Assembly (NCBI GenBank): GCA_028023455.1 | Contig: JAQFVV010000001.1 | Span: 22,403,401-22,467,400 of the forward strand | DNA: 64,000 bases | DNA from: Epiperipatus broadwayi | Lineage: Eukaryota; Onychophora; Udeonychophora; Euonychophora; Peripatidae | Direction: 5' to 3' | In this document: positions 11,601 to 22,837 of the stretch, piece after piece | How the letters are laid out: each line of letters starts with the position of its first letter | Numbering within the stretch: the first letter of the stretch is position 1 | Program-made: the position numbers and the translations under genes | Notes under the pieces: model-generated | Seen by the model: the letters and a program-made list of their open reading frames with translations, nothing else | Databases searched by the model: none | Told to the model about the DNA's origin: nothing

Positions 11601-14600
11601 AGACTGAAATATTTGATAGCAGATTTTGAACTCAGATTACTAAGAATTTATAGTTGATAGCTAACGGAACAGTTTTCAGATTTGAAGATTAACTTAACCA
11701 GTAAGCAGTACCTGAATTAAAGTATCTCTTTGATTTGTAGGATAAGATGCAAATGTACTTTTTAAAGGCTAAATGCTTTTTTTATACCATTTTTTCCCTT
11801 TTTCTCTCCACTCCCCCCACCCCTCTTATTTTCTTCAGTCATATAGGATGGTATAAGTCCAGTCATTATAAGATTCATGCTATCTGTTATCTTCTCATTG
11901 ATCATGACCATGAGGTAGTGTGCTTGTGGCCTAGCAAGTCAGAGGTGCTATTATTAGATGTAATTTTTTTTTTTTTAATTTATTGATTCTAACCTCACAT
12001 TTTATATTGGTATCTATGTTGCATTTTACTTTCTCATATCTAAAAATCTTTCATAAGTGGATTTACATTCTCTTTTTTAAAAAAAAAAATTTTTTTTCAT
12101 TTTCTTCTGTTTTCACTTGTTTCTTATATTTGTTTATTCAATCTTTTTTTTTTTTTTTTTAAGATCTTGTTAGTATTTATTTTTAATCAGATCTGAAATG
12201 AAAGAGAAAGATGATCATTAGTTCTAAAGGCAGAAAATGATTTACAATTCAAATGATGGAAGACCAGAGAGTAAATTCAGAAGTTCAAAATATTTGCATA
12301 CTTGAATATGCAATTTTGTATAGACTATTATTTTTAAATTGTGAATCAAATATAACCAAGTACAAAGAAGAAATATATATTTTTATAGTGACCGGTAAGA
12401 GGAAATAAATTGTGTTTTGAGAATATCAAATAATGATGAACTTCTAATGAGGATCAAATGTTATTTCTAAATACTGAATTACTCTATTTGTTATTGGTCA
12501 GAGAACTAAACACACGTAAATAAATGATGATATTTCAAATTAGTGTTAATATTTAATTTTAAGTTCAAAATTACAAGAAGAGCAAAAGTGACTTTAGAAT
12601 CCAAACTGAAATATATAGAGCAATTATAAATATATCTCAGACATATGTAAATTTTGATATAATAATCAGAGTAAATATCCATAATTATATTTGTTATTGT
12701 TTACACATTGATGAATCAACAATTACAGATAATATACTTCATTTTATGATTTTCAAAAATTTAAACATAAAAGAGGAATTAGTTATAATTGTATTTTTTA
12801 AATAAAAAATTCAGTATACATAAAATTTAATGAAATTTTTACTCAGTTGCTAATTCATTTATTTATAATGAAAATAGAAGATATTCTAATATTTATTATA
12901 ATAAAAATAATTATCTATTCTTTTTGGAAAATATATTTAATAAAAATAAAAAAAAGTTCTGCATTGTACCCTTTTTAAAAAAAAAAATTAAATAGTGCCT
13001 TGTATCATCTAAATAAATAATAGAATGGTAACTCAAAGAGAAGATATTTGGAAGATTTCCTACTAATGTCAAAATAAAACTCACATTGTTCAGTTGAGTG
13101 AAATTGTTATATTCATTCTGAAAATTTATTTTTTGAATTTCATGATTTCTGAGAAATTATTGGTATGTTTAATTATTTTTTAGTAAAACAATATAATTGA
13201 TTTTTTTTTTATATATACTTTTGGAATCTTTATTTCCAAATCTCTGAACAGTAGGAAAAATTCAGTTAATCATGAATTAAGAAAATCTATCTAGATATGT
13301 AACTTTGATATTGATTTTTTTTTGACATAGTGCAAACTTAGTATCAATGCAGTTTACTGGCTGAATAAAATTATGGATCAATATTTATAGGATGGAACAA
13401 ATTCATTTTCACAACATATTTGTAGTGTGAATATCTGCTATCATACAAATTTTATAATGGTATAGTCATTTAGGGGATAAATAAATCTGTGATTGGAGAG
13501 CTACTTTAATTGAATTTATTAAAAATGTGAAGATCCAACAATATGTGTAAAAAGTATATTAAAAACTTTATCATTTTATAAATATGAGTTACTGGAATAA
13601 ATTGTGTTAAAAATGTAGTGCCAATAACAAACTATCACAAACTGTCATTATCTTGTATTCTTGCTTGTTCATACTACCATATTATTAGCCTTAGTAGTTT
13701 AATTTGTGTTAGTGACTAACATTCTACAATTAATCCAAAAAATGTTTAATGTAATAAATCTTTAATAACATTGGTAATAAAAAATGATATTAAAAATCTT
13801 ATTTGAAACCTTCCTAAACAAATTATTTTAATTAGAATTAACTTTTCATATTAATTCATTTTGTAAATATAGAGACAATGCTAAAATATTTTAACAAATG
13901 AATTTTTAATCCTTTTAAAGGCATAGATGAAGTGCAAATATTTTTAAGAGTTTTATGAATAATCTATTACCAAAGAATGAGATATATTATTTGATTAATT
14001 ATCTTTCATGATAAAAGGCACCTTTATATATATTATTCAAGCTATTGTGTTAACATATTTATATGCTTGTAAGATTTGAAATGTAAGACAGAATATAACA
14101 TGGGTGGGCTCTGTTAATATTACCATTTAGCATCTATTATCTTACCTCAGATAAGAGAGTCGTTACTTCAAATCAGATTGATATAAACATAGTAAGTGAC
14201 AAAGGTGATAGTTTTATTTATTAAGGATTATGTCATTTGTATGGAATTAGTCCAGGGTATTTTAATACAAAAATTAAGATTATTATACTAAAATGAAAAA
14301 TGATTGGTTTGCAACTATTAACAAAGTATAAAATTATATAAGTATAATATTTGTATCATACTTTTCAAATTATTCTTTGTGTCTTCTGTAAATTAGGCAA
14401 TCTTTATATGAAAAAAAAAGCTTTTAAATAATTATATACTAATAGCAAAAAAACATATAACTTTTTTTTTTTTTTTTGAGAATATTTGTTTGCATCAATC
14501 TCAAAAATATACATTATATGTATATATCTGAATTTTAAACATTTAGTGGAAATCTTGGTTTTTTTTTTTCTATATTAAAATTCTTTTATTTTTAATAAAA

Positions 14601-14985
14601 TTTAAAAAAATTATCATTCATTTTTTTTTTTTTAAATTTAATAACATACTATATTTGGCATGTATTTCACATTTAGCCGTACAAACACTTCATAATGTTG
14701 GATCAGTTGGTTTGTATTGAATCAATAATTATAATATTAATAATAATTTTTGTTTAAAGGGAAAGTAGTGATAAGCTATCAGTGAAGTTAATTAAATATA
14801 TATATTCGAATACAAGTATAAGTACCTTTTATGAATAACTTTTCGAGTTCACAATCCTACTTTCTACTAGATGCTTTAAGATTTACATGCATGCACACTT
14901 TTCTTCACATTTTGTGTATTGTGTTTATGCTATTTTATTATTTTTGGTATATTTTAAATTGTCTCCTTAAATTATTTTATTTAAG
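8691..14985. other. Large AT-rich non-coding region, DCLK upstream intron
   Basis: No gene was recognised. An imperfect direct repeat of about 95-110 bp (TTTTGATCTCATTTG..CCATTACC..TTTATTTTC) occurs at 8826-8925 and again at 9338-9450, with a third partial trace near 9490-9540. A homopolymer junction C(14)A(16) lies at 9240-9268. Long A and T runs are frequent (e.g. 12142-12160, 14463-14477). The last bases form a pyrimidine-rich acceptor for the exon at 14986. Confidence 0.6.
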
Positions 14986-15062
14986 GGTCTGATCAAGGGA
15001 GTGGTAAGTTATCTCAGCCTAGCAGCCCAAGAACTCTTAGAAAAATCAAAGGAAAATCAATG
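14986..15062 (+). CDS. DCLK: Doublecortin-like kinase, linker exon between DCX and kinase domains
   Basis: A 77-nt exon bounded by TTATTTAAG at the left and ATG|GTAATT at the right. It opens with two bases completing a split codon, then encodes SDQGSGKLSQPSSPRTLRK and IKGKSM, ending in phase 0. The Ser/Pro-rich S-P-x-x-L-R-K pattern resembles the segment after the second doublecortin domain in DCX and DCLK proteins (SPTSPGSLRK in vertebrates). Such linkers are phosphorylated and modulate microtubule binding. No DCX-domain exon was found in the window, so the gene starts to the left. The family call rests mainly on the downstream kinase exons. The next visible exon is 26 kb away; others between cannot be excluded. 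Confidence 0.75.
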
Positions 15063-15582
15063 GTAATTATAACTTAGTTCACAATTATTGCTTTAAACTT
15101 CTTTTCAAAATTGTATGAATTATTTTAAAATAGGTACACATATATATTAAACAGACTACAGTTTTATTAAATGCTTCTCTCTTATTTTTAACTTCTTTTT
15201 TTCTCTAAAAATGATATGATTACATATTTGGAAATGTATTCAAAGTCATGTTGCTTAATGTGGTAAATTTCAAGAAGCAGTATAGAAGAAAATAATTATT
15301 ATAGTTTGCATATATCTGTATATGCTATATAATTTGTTCAGTCACTAATGTAATTTTTTTCTTTTGAAATTTTATTCTTATAGTCTATTTGAAATTTGAT
15401 TTTTAACTAACATTGGATTGCTTATATATTTAGTTTTGTAAGTTATGATTTAAAAAAATTATTGCTTTAAAATACAATTTTTGTATATGTTCACTTTTGA
15501 GTACACTTTTTTTTTCTTAATGGAGATTTGATGTTAAGTTTCATAATCTAATTTTGAAATCATTCTGTTTTACTTTATATAG

Positions 15583-16936
15583 TGTACCATTTATTTATAT
15601 ATAAAGTACAAATTACTTTTTGATATTAGGTATTATAAAAAAAAAAAAAAAGAGAGGAAAGAAAGAAAGCGAACACGATCTTTATTTGTTTTAGCATAAT
15701 GTTTTGAAAAGAGAAAAAAAAAACGTACAGTGAAAGTTTAGTTTTTTTTTGAAATAAGTTAACTAAAATAAATTCAATGTTGGAAAGTGCATATTGAATC
15801 ATTGATTAAAATAGCGAAAGGAAATTTCAAAAGGCGAAAGATTGATATCAGAAACAATTTTCTGATGGTAATTAAAAATGGCCGAAATTCTTAGCGGAAA
15901 ACAGACTTTGTAAAAAAGAAAAGGAGAAGAATGTAGAAGTTTATAAAGTGGAACAAAGAAAAAGAAAGAACGTGCGCAGAGCTTCTAAAAAGAATTGAAG
16001 AGTATAAAAGGAGCGGACAGATTTGAAAAGGGGTCTTTTTACCTGGGTGTTCCAATAGTGCTGAGCATTTGGAAGTGTTTCATATTTCTTTTAATAAAAT
16101 GTGTTCACTTAGATACCAGCTGAAATCGCTCGCCATGAGTGAGTAGAACGATATCGTTTGCCGACACTTTCTCTCGGAAAAAGTCACCTAGATCGTCCTC
16201 GTGCTACCTAAATTAGATGGAGATTCGGAAATAAAACTAAAAGAAAAAAACAGCTACTGTGGACTACTCACTAACTGAATTGTACGTCGGGAAGATCGAT
16301 GACCTACTTAATGTTGACTTACCGGTAAGTAAATGTACATAATTTTTTTTTTACATAAAGCTTTATGAATAATGAATTGAATTGAAATATTATCCCATAA
16401 AATTTTCTTGGATCAGAAGATTTACGAACTGAGAAATGAACCAAAAATGTTGCTACAGAAAATCAAACTAAATAATTAATACTCCAATATTCGACGTAGA
16501 TTAATGAATTCATATGCACAATCCTTTCCAACGTTGTAATGTCTGTCTTAATCATAATTATTGAATGTTTGACGAGTTATAATAAATCTTTATTATTAAC
16601 TTCACTTTCATTGTACGTGTCAAAAATTAATACTATTCTACGTAATTTTTTTTTACCTTTAGTTATTTAAATTAGATCGTATAATTATTACCTTACGGGC
16701 TACAATATTTGACGCAGTCTCAGTGGGTCTAACGACCCTGGCGCCCTCAAGTAGAAATTAAAAACTGGTTCTGCTCACGATTGTACCCGGTAATCATTCT
16801 AGGCCGAAGTTGATCAGGAAAAATAGCTGTGTTAAGAATTAAAATACAATTTTTTTTATGTTGATACAGTTTGATCAACTCATGCTCAAATATACATTTG
16901 AGGCGTATAAGGGCTAGTAATACGAAAAACGTTACA
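15583..16936 (+). repeat. 5' LTR of gag-only element (1354 bp)
   Basis: Starts TGTACCATTT, ends CGTTACA. A TATA box (TATAAAAG) lies at 16003-16010 and a poly(A) signal AATAAA at 16093-16098, which places U3 at about 440 bp and R close to 16035-16115. U5 is therefore more than 800 bp, much longer than usual. U5 contains an intron-like segment from a consensus donor (CCG|GTAAGTA, 16325) to a polypyrimidine acceptor (TTTTACCTTTAG, 16662). Confidence 0.9.
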
Positions 16937-16937
16937 A

Positions 16938-16947
16938 TGGCGACCCA
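16938..16947 (+). promoter_or_regulatory. Primer binding site, tRNA-Arg type
   Basis: TGGCGACCCA starts one base after the 5' LTR. It is complementary to the 3' end expected of a tRNA-Arg whose acceptor ends CTGGGTCG-CCA, as in metazoan tRNA-Arg(CCG), recalled from known tRNA sequences. Complementarity stops after about 10 nt (ACTCGAGG follows), which is short. Confidence 0.6.
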
Positions 16948-17361
16948 ACTCGAGGCTTACGAAAAAAAAAAAACCACGACCTGAGAAAATCTAAAAACGG
17001 CATAAAATTGAGAATTTAATGTCTGTAACCGGAAAATAAATATGACCACAAATAGTGCGCAAGTCTAAAAAGTTATTGCGTACGACTACAAAAGTTTTTT
17101 TTAGAGTAGGATTTGAAATAAGGACTATATTGAAAGAAAATAATAGCTTATAAATTATTAAATAATAAATAAAACCGATCAAAGGTAAGAAATGACGGTA
17201 AAGGTAGAGGGGGACGGGAGATTATAGGGTGATAAAAGAGAGGGGTGTCGGTGAACGAATTTATTAGCAAAGCAAAATAAAATATTAGATTTATATCGTA
17301 AAAAAAATTGATAGCGTTAAGATTTTGTTTACTGTAGCAAAAATAAGCAATACGGCCATAT

Positions 17362-18480
17362 ATGAAATTGAGAAATAATAAAAATACACAAAATATGGCA
17401 GAAGGCGCGGAAGAATTAAAAGAGGGTTTGGAACCCTTAATAATAAAACTATTATACGAATGCATGACAGAATTCAAAGAAGAGATAAAAAAAGAAATGG
17501 CAGAGATGGTCAGAGAATTGAAAGAAGAAATAAGGGTAGAGATTAAAGAAATGAAAGAAGAGTTAATAAAGGTAGTAGATGAGAAAATAGCTAAAGGGTC
17601 ACAGAGCACAGAAGTGGTAGAATTGAGATCCGATAAACAAGAAAGCAAAGAGATAAAATTCATAGAAAATAGAGAAAACGTGCCGAGTGCAGTAAACCCC
17701 TTTTTGAAATTAAAAATTTTCCATGGACAAGATGGAGAATCACTGATGGAACACTTAAACAGCCTGCAGGGGTATTTCGCGATAAACCCCATGTCGGAAG
17801 AAGTTAAACTAACGCTGGCAGTTAATCATTTACAAGGGACGGCGCAAGCTTGGTGGGAATCCTTGTTTAAGAAACCGAATAACTTTACACAGTATGGTCA
17901 AATATTAATCAAATGCTATTGGAACGAGGACCACCAAGAACGAATTAAGAATAAAGTGGCGCAAGAGAAATGCAGAACAGAAGAGCGTTATGTACCATTT
18001 TTTTGGAAACAAGTGGCGCAACTACGAGCGCTGACGGAGTGCAAATTAACAGAAAAACAGATTATCAAGATTACGTGGAAAAATTTTCCCGATCCAGTAG
18101 GGCATCTGTTGGTAAGTACCGGATGTGAGACAGTAGAGAGAATGGCAGAATTGCTTAGTGCTTTCGAGAATGACAACACTGGAGAAGAGACGAGTCCTAA
18201 ACACTTCGACAAATTACCGAACCAGAAGGGTCGGATACAACTGAACACTATAGTGTTGACTAATAGTGCTGGAAATCAAAGGAAAAATAAGGGGTCCCCA
18301 ACTAAGAATAAAGGGAAGGGAATCCGTGCAAGACCTCCAGAAATAGACGAAAAAGTTAGGAGTGAAAATAAATACAAGAGAGAAGACCTTGATATAAAAT
18401 GGAGAGACTGGTGCGAGCAATACAGAGAGGGGGTTCGATCCTTGTCACCTCCGCTATCAACCAGTTATAGTGATAGATAA
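17362..18480 (+). CDS. Gag-like protein of gag-only LTR retrotransposon
   Basis: Intact 372-codon ORF. The start ATG at 17362 begins MKLRNNKNTQNM; ATG at 17395 (MAEGAEELKE) is an alternative. Residues about 35-80 are a Lys/Glu-rich coiled coil (EFKEEIKKEMAEMVRELKEE). Residues about 110-275 look like a retrotransposon gag capsid domain: NPFLKLKIFHGQDGESLMEH, then VNHLQGTAQAWWESLF with the typical A-x-x-W-(W/Y) pair, then a helical region ending in VERMAELLSAFEN. The C-terminus is basic and Pro/Ser-rich (KNKGSPTKNKGKGI). There is no CCHC zinc knuckle, which Ty3/gypsy Gag usually has. The expected role is particle assembly and RNA packaging. The ORF is open and the LTRs nearly identical, so it may still be made. 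It is less AT-rich than the surroundings. Confidence 0.85.
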   Translation: MKLRNNKNTQNMAEGAEELKEGLEPLIIKLLYECMTEFKEEIKKEMAEMVRELKEEIRVEIKEMKEELIKVVDEKIAKGSQSTEVVELRSDKQESKEIKFIENRENVPSAVNPFLKLKIFHGQDGESLMEHLNSLQGYFAINPMSEEVKLTLAVNHLQGTAQAWWESLFKKPNNFTQYGQILIKCYWNEDHQERIKNKVAQEKCRTEERYVPFFWKQVAQLRALTECKLTEKQIIKITWKNFPDPVGHLLVSTGCETVERMAELLSAFENDNTGEETSPKHFDKLPNQKGRIQLNTIVLTNSAGNQRKNKGSPTKNKGKGIRARPPEIDEKVRSENKYKREDLDIKWRDWCEQYREGVRSLSPPLSTSYSDR

Positions 18481-19001
18481 CATTGAGAGATAGAGTGGGC
18501 CGGATAACACCCTGCAGATCTCGGATGTGCCTCGGAAAAAACGAAAAGAAATAATGATATGGCTGGTGTGAACATAAGTCACAAGTATTTGACCGGGTAG
18601 GTGGTCACTAAAGAGGGAAAAAAGCATAACCCCAAGTCCTAGTACGCAGTATGTAACATAAGACCATCTTTAAACGCTCATCAGTCTATTTCTAGCAGAG
18701 ATCCCGATATTGGGGAGGACAGACCAGGTTGCCACGAGCCTGTAAGACTCAAAACGATGAGCAACGCTTGTTTGTGCTTATAACTTGGAGTCTTTAGCGT
18801 TACTATTACGATTAAGCGGAGAGGACACAGATGAATGTGGAAATATTTTACATTCCCGCCGAACGTCGCTTGTGGAATGAGTTCACACAATATATCAGCG
18901 CGATAATAAAACAAAACACACGAATATGGGCATGAAGACTTCTTAAGAATAAAATTAGTTTAAACCTACATTTTATTCTCATTCCCCTGCCCCGGTGGTA
19001 T
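18481..19001. other. Non-coding 3' interior of the gag-only element
   Basis: About 520 bp with no ORF resembling protease, RT or integrase. A conventional polypurine tract is not evident just before the 3' LTR: the last bases are CCCCTGCCCCGGTGGTAT. A purine run AAAGAGGGAAAAAAG lies upstream near 18610-18625. This may be retained cis-acting sequence after loss of pol. Confidence 0.6.
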
Positions 19002-20358
19002 TGTACCATTTATTTATATATAAAGTACAAATTACTTTTTGATATTAGGTATTATAAAAAAAAAAAAAAAGAGAGGAAAGAAAGAAAGCGAACACGATCT
19101 TTATTTGTTTTAGCATAATGTTTTGAAAAGAGAAAAAAAAAACGTACAGTGAAAGTTTAGTTTTTTTTTTTGAAATAAGTTAACTAAAATAAATTCAATG
19201 TTGGAAAGTGCATATTGAATCATTGATTAAAATAGCGAAAGGAAATTTCAAAAGGCGAAAGATTGTTATCAGAAACAATTTTCTGATGGTAATTAAAAAT
19301 GGCCGAAATTCTTAGCGGAAAACAGACTTTGTAAAAAAGAAAAGGAGAAGAATGTAGAAGTTTATAAAGTGGAACAAAGAAAAAGAAAGAACGTGCGCAG
19401 AGCTTCTAAAAAGAATCGAAGAGTATAAAAGGAGCGGACAGATTTGAAAAGGGGTCTTTTTACCTGGGTGTTCCAATAGTGCTGAGCATTTGGAAGTGTT
19501 TCATATTTCTTTTAATAAAATGTGTTCACTTAGATACCAGCTGAAATCGCTCGCCATGAGTGAGTAGAACGATATCGTTTGCCGACACTTTCTCTCGGAA
19601 AAAGTCACCTAGATCGTCCTCGTGCTACCTAAATTAGATCGGAGATTCGGAAATAAAACTAAAAGAAAAAAACAGCTACTGCGGACTACTCACTAACTGA
19701 ATTGTACGTCGGGAAGATCGATGACCTACTTAATGTTGACTTACCGGTAAGTAAATGTACATAAATTTTTTTTTACATAAAGCTTTATGAATAATGAATT
19801 GAATTGAAATATTATCCCATAAAATTTTCTTGGATCAGAAGATTTACGAACTGAGAAATGAACCAAAAATGTTGCTACAGAAAATCAGACTAAATAATTA
19901 ATACTCCAATATTCGACGTAGATTAATGAATTCATACGCACAATCCTTTCCAACGTTGTAATGTCTGTCTTAATCATAATTATTGAATGTTTGACGAGTT
20001 ATAATAAATCTTTATTATTAACTTCACTTTCATTGTACGTGTCAAAAATTAATACTATTCTATGTAATTTTTTTTTACCTTTAGTTATTTAAATTAGATC
20101 GTATAATTATTACCTTACGGGCTACAATATTTGACGCAGTCTCAGTGGGTCTAACGACCCTGGCGCCCTCAAGTAGAAATTAAAAACTGGTTCTGCTCAC
20201 GATTGTACCCGGTAATCATTCTAGGCCGAAGTTGATCAGGAAAAATAGCTGTGTTAAGAATTAAAATACAATTTTTTTTATGTTGATACAGTTTGATCAA
20301 CTCATGCTCAAATATACATTTGAGGCGTATAAGGGCTAGTAATACGAAAAACGTTACA
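19002..20358 (+). repeat. 3' LTR of gag-only element (1357 bp)
   Basis: Near-identical copy of the 5' LTR, with TATA (TATAAAA) at 19424-19430 and AATAAA at 19514-19519. Differences seen include GATTGTTATC against GATTGATATC, AATCGAAG against AATTGAAG, an inserted C in TTAGATCGG, and T-run length. It ends at ACGTTACA followed by the target duplication ATAG. Confidence 0.9.
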
Positions 20359-20362
20359 ATAG

Positions 20363-21063
20363 AAATAACTTAAAATAAGATTTGCTTCATTACTGTTTTT
20401 ACTACTTGCATTAGATTTGGTAATATTTTGTTAAGCTTTTATTATAATTTGTGTTAAAGTGAATTTAAGGAAACGCCTCATTTTTACTATCATAATCTAT
20501 TTTGATAGCTTGGATTTATGTAGGGAGCCATCTTTTATTCTTATCCTGATATTTTGTGTCTACTAGTTATATGCAGTCCAAATTTGAGCATATTTATTAG
20601 AAGATTAAACTTTCAGTAATAAGTTGGTGCCATTAAATGTCTATTGATTTTACTCATTGCTTACACTTGAATGGAGAGATATCACTACTTTTTTTTTTAA
20701 CCCTTTAGTAATTTGTGGATTTTATATTCCTAATATGCTAAAATTATTTTTACTATATTCAGTCTTTCAGATTTTTTAAAAAGTATTTAACAAACATATA
20801 TTCATTTGTTCATTCTTTCAGATTTTTTGAATATTTAACTCATTTGTATTCTTTAAGCTTTTTTTTCTCCCATACTATGGATCTCTATTTTTGAAAATTG
20901 ATCAAAGATTATTTTATATTTGAAAAATATAATTTTTATAAATTTTTATATTAGTTTGATTAAGATTTTCTGTTTGCATCATCATTATCTTATATGTACT
21001 ATATACAATAAAAAACATTTTTAATAAATGGGAATTCTGTTTTAAAATCTAGTTAAAATTTCA
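20363..21063. other. AT-rich intron DNA without recognised features
   Basis: Resumes the host sequence interrupted at 15582. No gene, repeat or RNA was recognised. Confidence 0.5.
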
Positions 21064-21325
21064 AACCACAATATTTCCAAGGCAATAATTAATTAAAATT
21101 AGTTGTGCAAGGCTGAAGCAGTAGTAAATAATAGTACATTGTCTAAGGTACTTATTAATTAAAAGCTGATCCAAAGTTAAATTGCTTTTGATTAATACTT
21201 TAGTTCTTAAATGAGTTTATAGTAAGACAATTCTCATCTGAAATCGAGATTTACTTACAGTGAGTTATTGTTTCAGCCTTCCACAACTAGTTTTAATTGG
21301 TTATTGTCTTGGAAACACAATGGCT
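21064..21325. mobile_element. MITE with about 55-bp terminal inverted repeats
   Basis: The left arm (TTTCCAAGGCAATAATTAAT.., then AGTTGTGCAAGGCTGAAGCA) pairs with the reverse complement of the right arm (TTTCCAAGACAATAACCAAT.., then AGTTGTGGAAGGCTGAAACA). About 150 bp of AT-rich DNA lies between. No ORF. Confidence 0.7.
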
Positions 21326-22420
21326 GGAAATATTTAAATGGAATTCTCAAATAAAATATATTAGTTTTATTTTAAAAGTATTAAAATTAGGAATGTCTAA
21401 ATGAGGAAATAAAATTGGTTTTCTTTAATTATTACTAATTTAGAAAAATAATTAAATCAGTTTTGATTAAATATATTTTGTTTACTATTTCAGTTATTTT
21501 GAAAAACAGTTGGATTGATTACAAACATTTTATTGAGGATTAGCATTTATTAAAGTTGAAAAAACAATCCCAAATTAGCATCAGTAAAATCATTATAGTG
21601 GAGAGAAAAGCATAATGAGAAATAATTAGAAAATAAGAGTTAGAGTGTTCATAATAAAGCACTACCTTAATTTGAGATGTGTGTTCTTGTTGCATTGTTT
21701 GATAAGAAAGATACAAGCTGTGATAAACTTTGAATTTATCCATTGCCTTAGTGAAAACAGAATAAGAATTCTGTGCGTAAAATTATCATCTAAGTTGCAT
21801 CATGCAACTGATTGTATAATGCAAAGAGTTTGATCTGTAATATTTTAATAAAATAGAAAATGTTAAATAGAAGATTATGATTAAGTAAAAGTAATATTTA
21901 CTAAGGCAATAAACCTTTAAGCATGTGCGCTTGAAAATGCGAAGGTAGGGACCTCTACAGGTCTTAACCACAAGCTTACACCTTGGAAGAAAAGAGGGGA
22001 ACCCTTCTTTACTTTAACCTACTTTCTATATAAATAGGTGAAGCTGAAGCGGTTAGAACTGAGAGCATGAAGCTAAGTTTGTACTTGAATTTAATGATAG
22101 CATTTAAAACTATAATGGACTTGAATAAATAGTTAATGCTAAATGGATAAGAATGGATTATGGTCATATAGTTTAAGATGTTTTTTTATCTATTTACTCT
22201 GTTGATCTTTTAGCATTTCAAAACTTAATAAGTAAATCCATTTTTATAAAAGATTTGGTGAATTGAATTGTCAAAAAATTATGGAAAAACACATATCAAT
22301 TTTTTTTTCACATTTTGTATAATAAATATTTCTAATCTGGTTTATCAATTAGGATCATTGTTAATTGCTGGCATAATCTATATGTATGTTATCTAAAGGA
22401 TATTTTTTCAATATCAGGCT
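21326..22420. other. AT-rich intron DNA with a small hairpin cluster
   Basis: Mostly featureless. At 21925-22060 the composition changes and short hairpins appear: GGTAGGGACCT..AGGTCTTAACC, and AGAAAAGAGGG..CCCTTCTTT. These may be the remains of an element; no RNA family was recognised. Confidence 0.4.
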
Positions 22421-22837
22421 GCTAGCACCAATAACTATTTTTAAAAAACCCAAGACATTTTTAAGCTTAACAACACAAGTGTATTCATTTGCCAATAAAT
22501 GTATATAAAAAAAGTAATTAAAAACCATTAGAAATTATTCTATAAACTCTAAAATCTCATTATAATCTGTAGATGTATGCACCTATTCAGACACAGTAAT
22601 TTAATATAATACTTATAACTATAGTCTCTTATATATATATAGAATTTTTTTGGTTGTCATCTGATCCTTTGTGTCAGCCGCTAGCAGCGCGATTTCTAAT
22701 CAAAAACACATTAATATAACATTCCCGGGCCAGCGATTCTCTATTAATATTGACTTTTTTTTTTTTTTTGATTTGTTTGTTTACAAAGTTTACTTTCTTT
22801 CGTTTCTGAATTATTTTTCCCAAATAATATTATTGAC

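Larger units (their letters stand above)
15583..20358 (+). mobile_element. Young gag-only LTR retrotransposon (TR-GAG type), TSD ATAG
   Basis: Two nearly identical LTRs (15583-16936 and 19002-20358) begin TGTACC and end GTTACA. The whole is flanked by a 4-bp duplication ATAG (15579-15582 and 20359-20362), as is common for Ty3/gypsy-type integrases. The 2,065-bp interior holds a tRNA-like primer site, a leader, one gag ORF and about 520 bp of non-coding DNA. There is no protease, RT, RNase H or integrase. Counting by eye, the LTRs differ by about seven substitutions and a few length changes, so insertion was recent. Structurally it is a non-autonomous element that must borrow pol from a partner. 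It lies in sense orientation in the DCLK intron. Confidence 0.9.

Noticed and set aside
11747-11986. 79-codon ORF in the first intron
   Set aside because: T-rich low-complexity translation with no family resemblance.
17148-17792. 214-codon minus-strand ORF
   Set aside because: It lies opposite the N-terminal half of gag and the leader; its Ser/Phe-rich translation is the mirror of Lys/Glu-rich coding DNA.
15583-20358. Endogenous retrovirus with env
   Set aside because: No pol or env ORF; only gag is present between the LTRs.
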